Assembly (NCBI GenBank): GCA_030704615.1
Contig: CM060732.1
Location: 55,285,053 to 55,349,052 of the forward strand
DNA length: 64,000 bases
Source: Takakia lepidozioides
Taxonomy: Eukaryota > Streptophyta > Takakiopsida > Takakiales > Takakiaceae
Direction: 5' to 3'
The notes beneath the pieces were generated by a model, which searched no databases, was not told the DNA's origin, and saw only the letters and a list, made by a program, of their open reading frames with translations. A program made the position numbers and the translations under genes. Below are positions 1 to 10,639 of the stretch, piece after piece (the first letter of the stretch is position 1; every line of letters begins with the position of its first letter).

Positions 1-135
1 TGCCTTACGTAGGATCCTTACATCCTCACACATGCCAGAAGAATTCTTGTTGACTTCATCTCTTTGTCCTATTTCAAAAGCTGCGGTGATGGTGGAGGTC
101 CTATCCCTGCTGCCAGTTGGATCTCCCACAAACAT
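1..135 (-). CDS. PPR protein, N-terminal piece, cut by window edge
   Basis: The minus strand is open from an ATG at 135-133 to the window edge. It matches the N-terminus of the intact PPR-DYW gene at 24.5 kb: both share an AAFE/SAFE block, then VNKNSS, then a Cys and a V-R-x-L run that leads into the first PPR motif in the intact gene. The DNA just upstream (about 136-165) also resembles the 5' end of that gene, including a GGTTGAATCA stretch. Known of the family: these proteins edit or process organelle RNA. Only about 45 residues are inside the window, so I cannot tell whether the gene is intact or choose the true start with certainty. Confidence 0.6.
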   Translation of the reverse strand, partial: MFVGDPTGSRDRTSTITAAFEIGQRDEVNKNSSGMCEDVRILRKA

Positions 136-886
136 ATGTTGTTGATTCAACCCTGCTATCAACTTGACGTCACAAACCTTTCCACTCAAACTCACATACT
201 ATGTCTCGAAAGGTCCTAGACAAATCAAACCAAGACCTCCATGAGGACAGGCTTCTTGCTACATACTAACAGGTTACAAACTACTGCGGTCACCTTAAAT
301 TGAGAATAAAGATGTCTATCTGTTTGACTTGGAACCTCTGAAACATCGTCAAAACAATACCCATCGAATTCTTGGTCTATAGCTCCAGGGTGTACATTGA
401 CATAAGACTCGTCACCAGACTGTGCTTGACCTGGTAGCATAGCAGCTAGCTCTGTTTTCACCCAAGGCAGGCTCAACGAACCCTTCAATCCAAAGGACCT
501 CCAGTAGGTGCCTATGTCTGAAGTTTGGTGATCTTGGACATTTCTGTGATAACCACCAGTGGGCAGAGCTAGCTAGTTTAGGCCAGCCTAGAAGCACCAA
601 AGCTTTGAGCTTGTGATAAATAACAGGACCCAAACCTTTCACCGGCCTCTAATACAGAGGAACAACCTACTGATAGCTTCAATCAAGCATCCTTTAAACT
701 TCTGGCATGTCCAAATGAGGATAGCCTCACCTTATCAAACCGGTGGTCCCACCGCTGTGAAGGAACTGAGAAGAGGTCCTGCCACAGGCGGTCTATGTTT
801 GTTGCTTGGCCTGAATTCAAACCCACTAAATAAGCTCCTGATCCATTTTGAGAAAGCTACTGTAGGCTTTCCATGAAATTAACATC

Positions 887-926
<40 letters not shown>

Positions 927-2480
927 CTTAGCAATCACAACGTGTCCTACATCTGACAAAACTCCATCCACATAAAGGAGTGAGTTTAATTGCACCCCAT
1001 GGAACGTGCGGTGGTATTTCCGTGGAAGCAGACTCATAATTCTCATCTTGGGCATGCAAGCCCTGTAATTTCGTACGTGTCACACTCTCTCTCCAGCAAA
1101 GATGACAGAAGAGAATCTCAGAAGTTCCTAAAAGAGCTAATGAAACGAGGACAAGTGTGTTGATTACACTCAGGTTCTTCAACAGCCCTTGAACGATGAT
1201 CCAGTGGAGTTCATCGACCAAGATAGTGCTTTGAGCTGGGATGGATCAGAACAATATGGAGCCTGGATTGCTCCGACGCACGCAATTTAGAGACCCAACA
1301 AACACGCAAAGAGATTCATGTCCGTACCTTTATTCGTTTCCTCTGGAAGCTGGGAAGGCTTTGCATCCATCACTGCCAAGAGTCTCGCACCCCGCATTGG
1401 CAGGGTACAAGCCCATTTGAGCTCCACCGCCTGGCATAACGTGAGGTCTCCCGCCCGTGCAACGTAAGAAGGCGGCATGTACTTCGGTATGCCCTCTCCC
1501 TGCGCAACCACCGCCATCGCTGTTCCCGTGGAGAGGAAGAAGAGCTCCAATTCCCTCAGATCATGTTTTGTCATCGACAGTAAACGAGTTTCATTAATGA
1601 GCCATATGAGCTAACAGGTGACATCAAACTATGGATTGCGGCTTGTATTGTAATAAAGGTGTCGATCACCCGCGCATAGATTTATTTGCAGGGATTCTCA
1701 GCAGATTCACTTTTGCAACTGCTTGAAGGGGTCTCCGAGGAGAGGGCGATTGAGCTCAAGTGGTTGGAGTTGGTAGACGGACTCACCGGCTGTGCCTATC
1801 ATGAAGGTAATCTTCTACGGAGTGAACTGAAAAGCACCGGATCTTTGTGAAATTTCTTGCGCTGTTCCATTTTCCGTTTTCGATCCATATGGTTTGTGGA
1901 AGGTGGTGGAGCCATGAACAGTCTGTTCCATATAATGGGTTTGCAGATTATAACAAGATATGAGGGTAGGTCGACATTCAGGAGTTGGAGTGTTGTTTAA
2001 AACTTTTACTTTGGAGTCCAGAGGATCGTGGAAATGGGTGAGATGGGTAAGTTCAGTGTTACAAGCTAGGTCATGTTCAATATCACAATATGGTAGAGAG
2101 AAGAGAGAGCGAGTAGTTCCTGCCTGTTTCATGCCAGCTTGGTCTTAAAGGGGATAAGAAGCAATCTTCCTGAAGACGCTGGCGGGGTTTCAGCCCACAA
2201 GGGCATATCAAAACCATCCGTAATTGCTATAGCACACTCGACAAGAATCCGGTACTGGAAATTGAGAGTTGGATGATTCACCGAGCTGGTATATACATTA
2301 TGGTACAAAACAGGGTCGTGATGCCACCACCGTGAGCCCCCAATGCCGCACTGCCGGTGACGAAATAGAGAGAAGAGACATAGTCATGTTTGGGGTCCTG
2401 GGTGCAGCTATGGTGGGGCGGTGTTAAAAAGGCTCAGGCGGCATCGCGGAATTCACTCCTTGCACAAGCGTACCACACCA
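136..2480. other. Spacer without a recognisable gene
   Basis: Several open frames of 60-105 codons exist on both strands, but none shows a motif, a splice context or a conserved block that I recognise. The only clear structure is the CA microsatellite near 0.9 kb. Part of this region may be promoter of the leftward PPR gene or upstream sequence of COX11. Confidence 0.5.
890..922. repeat. (CA)n microsatellite
   Basis: An uninterrupted run of about 16 CA dinucleotides. Confidence 0.95.
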
Positions 2481-2755
2481 GGCGGCACTCTGGGGGTCGA
2501 TGCAATGGAAGCTCTCGGCCATCCTCTTGTTTGCGGTGAGCCTTGACAGAGTACTAGGGAAATTAAGCTATGCTAGATATGTCAGAACCTTTCAAAGCCG
2601 TTGCTGGGCTCACAGGGTACCTATATTGGGTCCTTCACTGTATATGAACTTACCATCAAAGCATTGGAGCACCAGGATGCTATAGTTGAGCTGCAGCTAA
2701 AATTCGGCATCATATTTGCTCCCGTGGCAGGGGTGATGAGCGCGATTGGGAAGCC

Positions 2756-5700
2756 ATGTGGTGCTGTCCAAGTTCCAAATTTTCAAATGGGGTCGTGCTG
2801 AAACGACTCTTCCGTGCTACCACTTTCTTTGAAGGGATTTGCCAGCCGAGAATGAGTAGTTGCTTGACACAGTCTTTCCTGGATAGTGGGTTAAATGGAG
2901 CATACAGCTTAGGGGTAGGGAGGTCAGAATTCAGTAGTCAGGCCAGGGCAGCAGGCAGAAAGGACGATGGATCAAGGGGCAGCCAGCTTGTGATGGAGAG
3001 TAGGAGGTTTGGCGAGAACAAGTCGGAAGCAATGCTCATGTACTTGGTGGCGATGGTCGTTGCAATGGTGGGAGCAACATATGCTTCGGTGCCCCTCTAT
3101 CGCAAGTTCTGTCAAGCAACTGGCTATGGTGGCACCGTTCAAAGGCGGGAGGTATGCACCACCCTTTCAGCAGCCTGTACATGTTGGACGCTCCACTGAT
3201 GGGCTGAGTGCAATATTCATCTTTCGTTTGTCACATCATGCTCTGCATCTCTTGTTGGTTTGACATTGCAGAGGATGTCAATCCATCTGTCTTTTTGTTT
3301 CTCCCACTGCAGAGGGGTCAACTCTGAGGTTAAGAAAACCATGCTTTGTCGCGTTATTAGACCTGCCTTGGAGTACGGATCTGCTATATGCGTTGATAAC
3401 TCCAACCAGGCTAAGTCTCTAGAATCCATTCAAGTGGGGGTGCTTAAGGAGTGTATGTCAGCATGCTCCAAAACAGCCAATGTGGCTGTTCGGGGTGAGT
3501 TTGGCATTCTGTCCCTAAGCTCCCGACGAGATGAATTCAAGGTCAGATGGTGGGGTCAGCTGCAACATATGCCCAACACCAGATATCCTAAGTTAATCGA
3601 CTCTATATCTTGGAAACAGGACCGCCCTGTCAAACAGGCTAAGTCCTGGCAGAAGAGAGTAGAAGAGATTCTCAAGGACCTGGACCTGGATCCGCAAGTC
3701 TTGACCCTGCTGGATAAATCTGACTTAGAGTCTGTAGTGTCCTCAGCCATGTCTGTTGCCATGAGATTGTCTGATGAAAATGAAGTTAGGCAGAAAACTT
3801 CCCTGAACTTGTTTCCAGTCTGTGACATGGGGGAGGACATCTTGGATGACCTCAAGGGTCTACCCACTCTCGGCACTAGACTGAAATTTAAACTCAGGGC
3901 AGGAAGCCTACCTATGAACAGCAAACAGAAGCAGAGAGGAAAGGGAGAGTGCAATTGCCCGTTGTGTGGGCAATCTGAAGACAGTATTCATTTTCTGATA
4001 CACTGTCCGGGGTTCTCTCACCAAAGAGACGCTCTCTTCAAATCTATCAAGGGAATTGTGCCTGTACCCCTGTTTACCAACTTTGAAAGTCTCGAGGCTG
4101 AGCCAAAAGCCCAGGCCCTCCTGAGGCCTAGTTTTTGGGCAAATCACACACAGCAGATTGATGCTTGTGTGAAGGGATTTCTAGAGGATATCTGGAAAAC
4201 CCGGATTAATTCTTTATATGGAGGTAAGTCTTACTACCAACGTCAGCCCCTGACAGAGGTAGGTTCTGTCCCTTTTGTTCCCGCAAAACTGGGCGGGGTC
4301 AATGGCACAAGGCTACGGCAAACAACGTCTTATGAGCCCTGGGGTCAAACTGGGCGCGGGGTCAATGGCCACAAGGCTACGGTGAACAACGTCTTATGAG
4401 TACAATCTCTCCCCTGGTTGGGAAATACTAGACTGAAAATTAAACTCAGGGTGGGAAGCCTACCTTTGAACAAAAAACAGATGCAGAGAGGAAGGAGATT
4501 AATTGCCCGATTTGCAGCCCAGCTTTCTGATACATTGATATTCTCACCAGAGAGTGACCCTCTTCAGGAACATCAAGAACATTGTTCCCACACCTCTGTT
4601 CACCAACTTCGAAAATCTTGAGGCTGAGCCTAAAGCCCTTGCCCATTGGGGTCTACTTACTGGGCAGCTCATACACAATGCTTGTGTGAAGGGCTTTCTA
4701 GAGGATATCTGGAAGCCCGAACTAATTGTCTTTATCTTGGTAAGTCCATTACTGGAGTGAGCCCCTCACAAAGGTAGTGTCTGTTCCACCTAAACTGGGC
4801 GCGGTGTCTATGGCCTCAAGGCTACAGCAAACAACATCTTATGAGTACATTCCTTCCCCTGGTCTCTGTCTATCACAAGAGTTAGTGCAACTAGAGATGC
4901 GTGTGTAAGATAGAGAGCTACATAAGCAGTTGTGGATAATGCAATTTGAGCACACTATTGAAACTCTGAAACTGGATAGTCGATCACTGGTGCATAAGCA
5001 CTACAGCCACTTCGAGTTGAGTTTCACAGCAACCGCCCCTAGAACGGCACGTAGGAACAGCCATGAGCATAACTCTCTCTACTTGGGTCAAAGTCACATT
5101 AGGTGAACAGGAAATCTGGGAGGGTGATGATCTGAAGACAGTATGCTTTGTGATGTGACAAGACGGCCTCCTGCAGACTGTGGAGGAGAAGATTGCACGC
5201 CACACTCCTCAAGAGACTGAAGCAGTGCGGTATGACGCTATGTCTCAACCCCTCTGATGAGGTCTTCATTTGATAAAGTGCATAATAGTGCCTAAGGTGA
5301 ATTAAATTAACTGCCTGCCAAGAAGCTTCAAGGCCTTCAGCCCAATGGTTGGGCTCGTGGGGATGACATTCTCTGCATTTTCTTGCAGGAGTTTGGTTGT
5401 GCAGTTCAATGCAGATGTTGCGGATGGCATGCCCTGGAAATTCACCCCTTCACAACGTGAGGTGAGGTACTTCGGACCAGCCTCTGTGCTTCTAAACTTG
5501 AAATCTTGCTATTCTATTAACTGTGTGTATGGGTGTGTATGACAGTGCACTTGGTATGCTTTGAAACTGGTTGAGATTTTGCCTACTGCATGTCTGTGTG
5601 AACGGAGTGACTGGGAGCAAGGTAGAAGGCAAGGTGCCAGTAAAGGAAAGAAAGAAGACACTCCACGATTTGAACATTATAATGTGTTGGGATGTCCCTT

Positions 5701-7123
5701 TCTTGCACGGAATCATATAAATAGTGGAGCACAGACTGCAGCATTGGGAGGAAAGCTGTGAAACATCTCTATTCCAGAAAATATAAGTATGCTAAGCTGC
5801 TGAAGGTGACAGTAGAACATGATTTTGGGGGGCCAGGTTCAGGTAAAGCCGGGGCAGAGCACGCTGGCATTTTATACAGCTGAAAATACGAGCTCCAAAC
5901 CAATCACGGGTGTCTCCACCTACAATATAACTCCTATGAAGGTGACTGATGCTCATAATCTTTGACTCAAAGGTGTCCTCTAATGACTCTCCACTGTCTC
6001 TTGATCTGGGTTTCTCCCTTTTCTCACAAAAGTGGGACTGGCAGTGCAACAGCTACATGGGTCACTTCAATCTAAGATGAAGACCACAGTTGCACTGATG
6101 ATACCAGTATCTTGCTCTCTGTTGTAACATCAATGCCTGACCTGTTATGAGTGCTCAAACTCCTGTATTGACTGGGTTGTCGTTGGCTGTGCACAAGTAC
6201 CATGGGATTTTTGGCGTGAATTTCATACCATGGTGATTTAACACCGGTTTTTTGGGCAGTTTAGTATACCATGGGACTGTCGCTTTAAGGGCATGTGACA
6301 GGGCAGTGGTCACAGGGAACCATTGACGAGTACATCCTCCCCTGCCTCTTCCCTGGTTCATGCTCTTTTCAACCCGACCTGGGGTCTTATTTCCACCACG
6401 GCAACAAAGCCGTGTCTAGCAAATTCCACATTCTACCTCTCACTGTTCCTCCCCTTTCTTCTACTCTCCTGGGCTTTCCCTGTGCTATTTGCTCTTGATC
6501 TTAGAATTAGTCTATACTAAAGCAAAGATGGGATGCAGGCAGGGATCTACTTTAACAAAATCCAATGCTTTTGTTTTGAGGAGCAACGACTTCTACCAGG
6601 GGAGAAAATTGACATGCCGGTAAGCTTCTCAGGCCATCTGGCACTCTTACCCACAGCAGTATAGTATGACATTGATAGTACGAGGTTTGACGGTTATTTT
6701 ATACGAACATTCACTTCTCGATGTCACATTTGTGTGGAAGATAAAATTCTGACAATCAATTTGTCGTGAGCTGTTTGAGAGTCATACGGGCAAGAGAGGG
6801 ATAGCGAACAAGTACCGCAAGGGAAAGATGAACAGGACTTGGAAAAGAGAGTTAAAGAGTGGCAGTTGCATACCCAGTTCATCACCTACCTGAAGTGGTT
6901 GTAACCTGCAAGCTCTGTGGTCACAAGGCAATGGCACCTGCGTGATGGCAGACAAATCCTTTAAAGGTCTAGGAGAGTTTGCTTTCTATTGTTTCAAATG
7001 TTGATGCGGTTGCAGGTGTTCTTTTACATTGATCCAGAGTTCGCTTCCGACCCAAAGATGGACGGCATCAACTCCCTGATCCTTTCCTATACATTCTTCA
7101 AGGTCGAAGATGTGCCAGAATAG
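2756..7123 (+). CDS. COX11: Cytochrome c oxidase assembly protein COX11 (six exons)
   Basis: COX11 is an inner-mitochondrial-membrane copper chaperone that helps build the CuB site of cytochrome oxidase subunit 1. Exons: 2756-3151, 5177-5229, 5389-5461, 5837-5941, 6539-6619 and 7016-7123, all with GT-AG borders and compatible phases. They join to 271 residues, close to the usual plant length as I recall it. Residues 1-90 are Arg/Ser-rich and fit a mitochondrial targeting region. One membrane segment lies at about 92-112, followed by the conserved [15 protein letters not shown] block with Cys119. The copper-binding CFCF motif is at 219-222, and the C-terminus holds the PKMDG and ILSYTFFKV blocks. 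The start at 2756 is the first ATG in frame; the ATG at 2852 is an alternative, and an upstream exon cannot be excluded. Intron 1 (2 kb) is swollen by two LINE fragments. A possible poly(A) signal AATAAA is at 7351-7356. Confidence 0.92.
3305..4403 (+). mobile_element. 5'-truncated LINE in COX11 intron 1, copy A
   Basis: This is a 3' fragment of a non-LTR retrotransposon. It encodes the ORF2 region after the reverse transcriptase, starting near [10 protein letters not shown], and ends with a CPLC-x11-H-x4-C zinc-knuckle-like motif ([10 protein letters not shown]...HFLIHC) and the tail WKTRINSLY. It is nearly identical to the larger copy at 56.4-59.3 kb but keeps a Gln codon where that copy has a stop. 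The last about 60 bp (ACTGGGCG...CTTATGAG) are tandemly duplicated at 4285-4344 and 4345-4403. There is no poly(A) tail; the element ends at TATGAGTACA. It lies in the sense direction within the host intron. Confidence 0.85.
4424..4850 (+). mobile_element. 5'-truncated LINE in COX11 intron 1, copy B
   Basis: A second, more diverged 3' fragment of the same LINE family follows copy A almost directly. It starts at a point homologous to the CTAGACTGAAA segment of copy A and runs to the same CTTATGAGTACA terminus. Frameshifts are present. The similar pyrimidine-rich stretches that follow both termini (CTCCCCTGGT at about 4409 and TTCCCCTGGT at about 4852) may be a worn target-site duplication, or part of the element. 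Confidence 0.75.
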
Positions 7124-7359
7124 TGGAGGCCGGTTGTTTGGCCATGCGTATTGTCAACAGATCTAACAGGTGCCTAAAAATGCAAATGCAATCCTGTGGA
7201 TTTCAATTAATGGCTTACACTCTCCATGATTGAAAACCAACCTTAGCCCCTCAGGATCAAGCCTCATCTGGACAGATTTTGAAAGGGAATGGAAGTACTT
7301 TTAAGAACTCCAGCAGCTCTTGTGCACTGTTGGGGCACCACAAGTCTTTGAATAAACTA

Positions 7360-8114
7360 ATTTGGTGTCATATGGTTCTGCAGACGATATGCCCTTTGGT
7401 AGCACAGGCTAAAATCTGAATAGATACTTGTCCTTGTCTTGATGAGAACCTTACCTTGTCGGTATGGTTTGAAGGCCCATGAAAAGTCTGAAAGGGTCCT
7501 TCGGCGGAAATTCTGCATAGCATCAAACCCTGAAATCAGGTCTAGACACTGGAGTTACATTAATTGCATGCCAGCATAAATGTGCACGGGAAATGGGGTG
7601 TGAGTGTCCATCAATGTACTATTTGTACACTGGGTACATTGTACATAGCACATAGCACACTCACACTGGATCATCCATCAATGTAACTCCAATGATCCAT
7701 GATATGGAGTGTGAGTGTGCTAGTTTGCAGGTGTCTACCTATTTTCACCAGACTGTTTACTGTAAGAACCTGCAGATCGTGTAGGAGTATATTTTTCAAA
7801 TATATCATACTTTGGAAGTCAACGGAAGTCAATGTTAAATCGGCAGTTCAGTCACTCATTCATAACTACATCCTCATCTATTTTGTTAACCCCAGCCAAA
7901 CTCATTTGAGGGTACTACTCTCCCCTGGAATTGACCTTCACATCCCAACAATCCTCAATGGATTGGTGTTTTACGAGAGTCAACAAAATGTATGGGATGT
8001 TTCAGAAAGAAAAACATAAAGACAAAGATAGAAAGGTTTGGCGATTTCGCAGCCTACAGCGTCACTGTGCACTCCCTATCTACTCTGTACAATGAATAGT
8101 GTGCAGTTTACTTC
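7360..8114. other. Spacer downstream of COX11
   Basis: Apart from the stem-loop near 7.7 kb I see no gene. One 106-codon open frame at 7699-8019 (+) has no recognisable motif and is probably chance. Confidence 0.4.
7652..7721. repeat. Short stem-loop in spacer
   Basis: AGCACACTCACAC and GAGTGTGAGTGTGCT, together with flanking GGATCAT/ATGATCC, are complementary and would fold into a hairpin of about 20 pairs with a loop of about 25 nt. It lies in spacer 0.5 kb downstream of COX11. Its function is unknown. Confidence 0.4.
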
Positions 8115-8340
8115 CTGTTGAGATCTAACTTTTGGGCTGCTCACACAAAGCGCGTGAACGGCTATTTAGAGGATATCTGGAAAGCCAGAACTAATTGTTT
8201 ATATCAAGGTAAGTCCCACTACTGTAGTGGGTCACTCATAAAGGTAGTGTCTATTGTCTATTCCTCTGTTTCCAATCAAACTGGGTGTGGGTTCTATGGG
8301 CACAAGGCTACGGCAAACGAAGTCATATGATGAGTACATG
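8115..8340 (+). mobile_element. LINE 3'-end fragment, copy C
   Basis: The segment encodes the last part of the LINE ORF (GYLEDIWKARTNCLYQGKS matches [19 protein letters not shown] of copy A). It ends in the family 3' terminus, here mutated to GTCATATGATGAGTACA. It is a strongly 5'-truncated insertion of about 225 bp. Confidence 0.75.
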
Positions 8341-8546
8341 CTCTCTCTACCCTAGTTGCTTACTGTAGACAACGATGTTCCGATCTGCAGTGGCCACAAC
8401 CATGAGTGGGTGGCGCACACTCATTGCATAACAGCGCTCTGGCAATTGTTGTGTGTGTGCTGGAGTTTGCTGCCGTAGGTCCCAGTACCTGCACACCACC
8501 CTGTTAGTTAGATTACTGGATCTGTTAACAACAAATGAAATGAAAT

Positions 8547-8810
8547 GAAATGGAACACTATAACGTCCGCAGAAAGCTCAAAGAGCTTATGAGACAAAAG
8601 GAAAGCAAGAAACAAGAAAGAAAGACAAAGCCACAAGCAGCCCAAAAGCACCTACTGCTCAAGGGATTGCCTAAGGGTCAAAGCTTCGTGCAGAAAAGCT
8701 GCCAAGCATTTCTGATCCTCATAATGGAAGACTTCAGTGAGAGATGGGTTTCACGGAATAGACAATAGACAGTGTAATCTTCCACTGATCTCATAGTAAA
8801 GAGGGCAGTA
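8547..8810 (+). repeat. Dispersed repeat, copy 1
   Basis: A segment beginning ATAACGTCCGCAGAAAGCTC and continuing through CTGCCAAGCATTTCTGATCC to ATCTCATAGTAAAGAGG recurs near 39.75 and 40.4 kb. It contains no protein motif. The size (about 250 bp) and dispersal suggest a SINE or MITE, but no terminal structure is clear. A 72-codon open frame inside it is probably meaningless. Confidence 0.6.
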
Positions 8811-9305
8811 ACAGAAGAAGTAATTTTTGGTGAAAATAACATACTTGAATGTTTTGTCCCAGCTCCCGGTCACCAGTAGGTTCATTTCAGGAATCCAGGA
8901 TATATCCTTGATGGGGGCCACGTTGATGCAAACAAGGATTTTTGGTACGTCCTCATGAGTAGGAAGGAGCAGCTGATGGGTTGGGGCAGCTGTTGCAATC
9001 CCACCCTGATATCAAGGGACTGAAAGTTCCTAGATCTATTCCTCCAGAAACAAATCAACATGAAAAAGCAAAAAAACTCACTGACTGATCATGAGAGATG
9101 GCTGCCTTGGGAATACTATTTCCATTTGATTGAATCTCCCAATTTTAGCACACCACTAGGAGTCCACCTGGAGGAGCCGCACTTTTGTTTATGTTCCTTC
9201 AATTTGTATCAATTTCCCTTATAAGGATTCGCTTTTCAGTCAAAAGCAAGAAGGTTGCAAGGGGATGTGACCTGATTGTCCCAAGATGAAGCAACAAGGT
9301 AGTTA
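8811..9305. other. Spacer
   Basis: No open frame of note, and no RNA gene or repeat that I recognise. Confidence 0.4.
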
Positions 9306-9498
9306 GCCTTTGCACTGAAACTTAAATTCGATATGCTGTCGCTCGGGGGTGACACAACCTATATATATGCCATATATTAGTTCAGGTTCCACCTTCTGGA
9401 CCCAAACTTCAAGAGCTGTGATCTTCAAGTGTGAGTTTTTTTCAGGTTGTGTCACCCCCGAGCGACAGCACATCCAGTTTAAGTTTCAGTACAAAGGC
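9306..9498. repeat. Inverted repeat with 55-bp arms
   Basis: The left arm, 9306-9360, and right arm, 9444-9498, are complementary at 51 of 55 positions by hand alignment and are separated by an 83-nt loop. Both arms carry the decamer GAGCGACAGC (9335-9344 on the minus strand and 9460-9469 on the plus strand) next to GGTGACACAACCT or its complement. A transcript of either strand would form a long near-perfect hairpin. Candidates are a foldback element, a MITE or a young small-RNA precursor. No coding content is seen. Confidence 0.8.
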
Positions 9499-10480
9499 AT
9501 ATATAAGTATAGCATTCTGTTTGCTATATATTGCAAAACTTACCTATCATCAGCATACTCTTAGAAGAAGAATACCTATTTCGCTCTGGCGAGCATGCTC
9601 ACTGCTACCCAACCTCTCGCCCAACAAGGCTACAGAACTGCCCCAGCTATGTGCCTCCGGTTTCTCCAGCAAAGCTTCTTTTTACATCTATTTTTTACCA
9701 ACAAAACTCTCCATAAAAATTAATAATAATAATGATAAAACTCTCATCGTGATCGAGTCCTGATCTTCCGATAGCAAAATGTTGCCGTTTAAAATATCAT
9801 AATATTAATTTTTAGCGACGACAGAAGGTCGGAAGCTAGTTTAGCGAAGAGCAGGAATAGGGTGCCACAGTGCCACGTCATCATCGCCACGTTTTGTCGC
9901 CACGTCGTAGACACGTCATCGTCAAGAAGTTTTTGGAACTTGCCCGAATTTCCCGGAATGGTCTTAGCAGGCCGTTGGGACCTGCCCGGACTGGCCGAAA
10001 TGTTTTCTTGGTCTTATCATTTGCAGATTATGAGTAAGTTACACCGCAGGAGCTTTCCCAGGATCTTGCACGATGGTGGGACAACTGCAATCGCAAGGTA
10101 TGGCTTTATCTTAATCTACGAGAAGAAGTTTGTCCATCCTGCAAATGTGGGCTCCTGGCTCTCTTGGCTCCTGTTAGTACCGTGATTGGGTATTCACCCT
10201 GGTGGTTCTCAGACCAATCTGACATTACCTGACTACAGACACAAGCAGTACACACAAGAGGTCCTTCTGGGTTCATGGTCGGTCAAATCCTCCATTGGTC
10301 ATGACACAAGGTCAAGGACAATGTGGTGAGGGCACCTTCTTCTTCGACCTATTTCAGCCTGTTTTGCCCTCTCATCAGACTCGGCCTTGAGAGGCATATT
10401 GAATTCTGTAAGTGAGAGCCGCAGGAGCTCTCAACTGTAGACTATTGTATGGGCACTGCTGTGACCTGAGCCCAGATCTG
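9499..10480. other. Spacer
   Basis: Open frames of up to 110 codons are present at 9431-9763 and 9862-10185 (+), but they show no motif and overlap AT-rich sequence. Short repeats of GCCACGT and CGTCATCG occur around 9872-9925. I see no gene. Confidence 0.4.
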
Positions 10481-10484
10481 TGGT

Positions 10485-10575
10485 GGTTTGGAGCAGTGGA
10501 CATGTATGCCAAATGTGGGAGCATTGAGGATGCGGAGGGAGTGTTCAACATTATGGCTGAACAACGGAGAACACA
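10485..10575 (+). pseudogene. PPR gene scrap
   Basis: About 30 codons read VDMYAKCGSIEDAEGVFNIM, the core of a PLS-class PPR motif, on the plus strand. The preceding and following sequence carries no second motif, so this is a relic of a PPR-DYW copy like the one at 24.5 kb. Confidence 0.7.
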
Positions 10576-10639
10576 CGCAACTGATACCACACATGGAAAA
10601 GAAGGTCAGATATCCAGCAAAATTGATTCCAGATGACAA

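Noticed and set aside
2500-2801. Possible small protein (YIGSFTVYELTIKALEHQ) just before COX11
   Set aside because: It faintly recalls inner-membrane assembly factors, but the frame differs from COX11 exon 1, and I could not support a domain or splice site.
6155-6361. Repeated TACCATGG words in COX11 intron 4 as a possible element
   Set aside because: Three copies of a short word, with no boundary, inverted ends or second locus.
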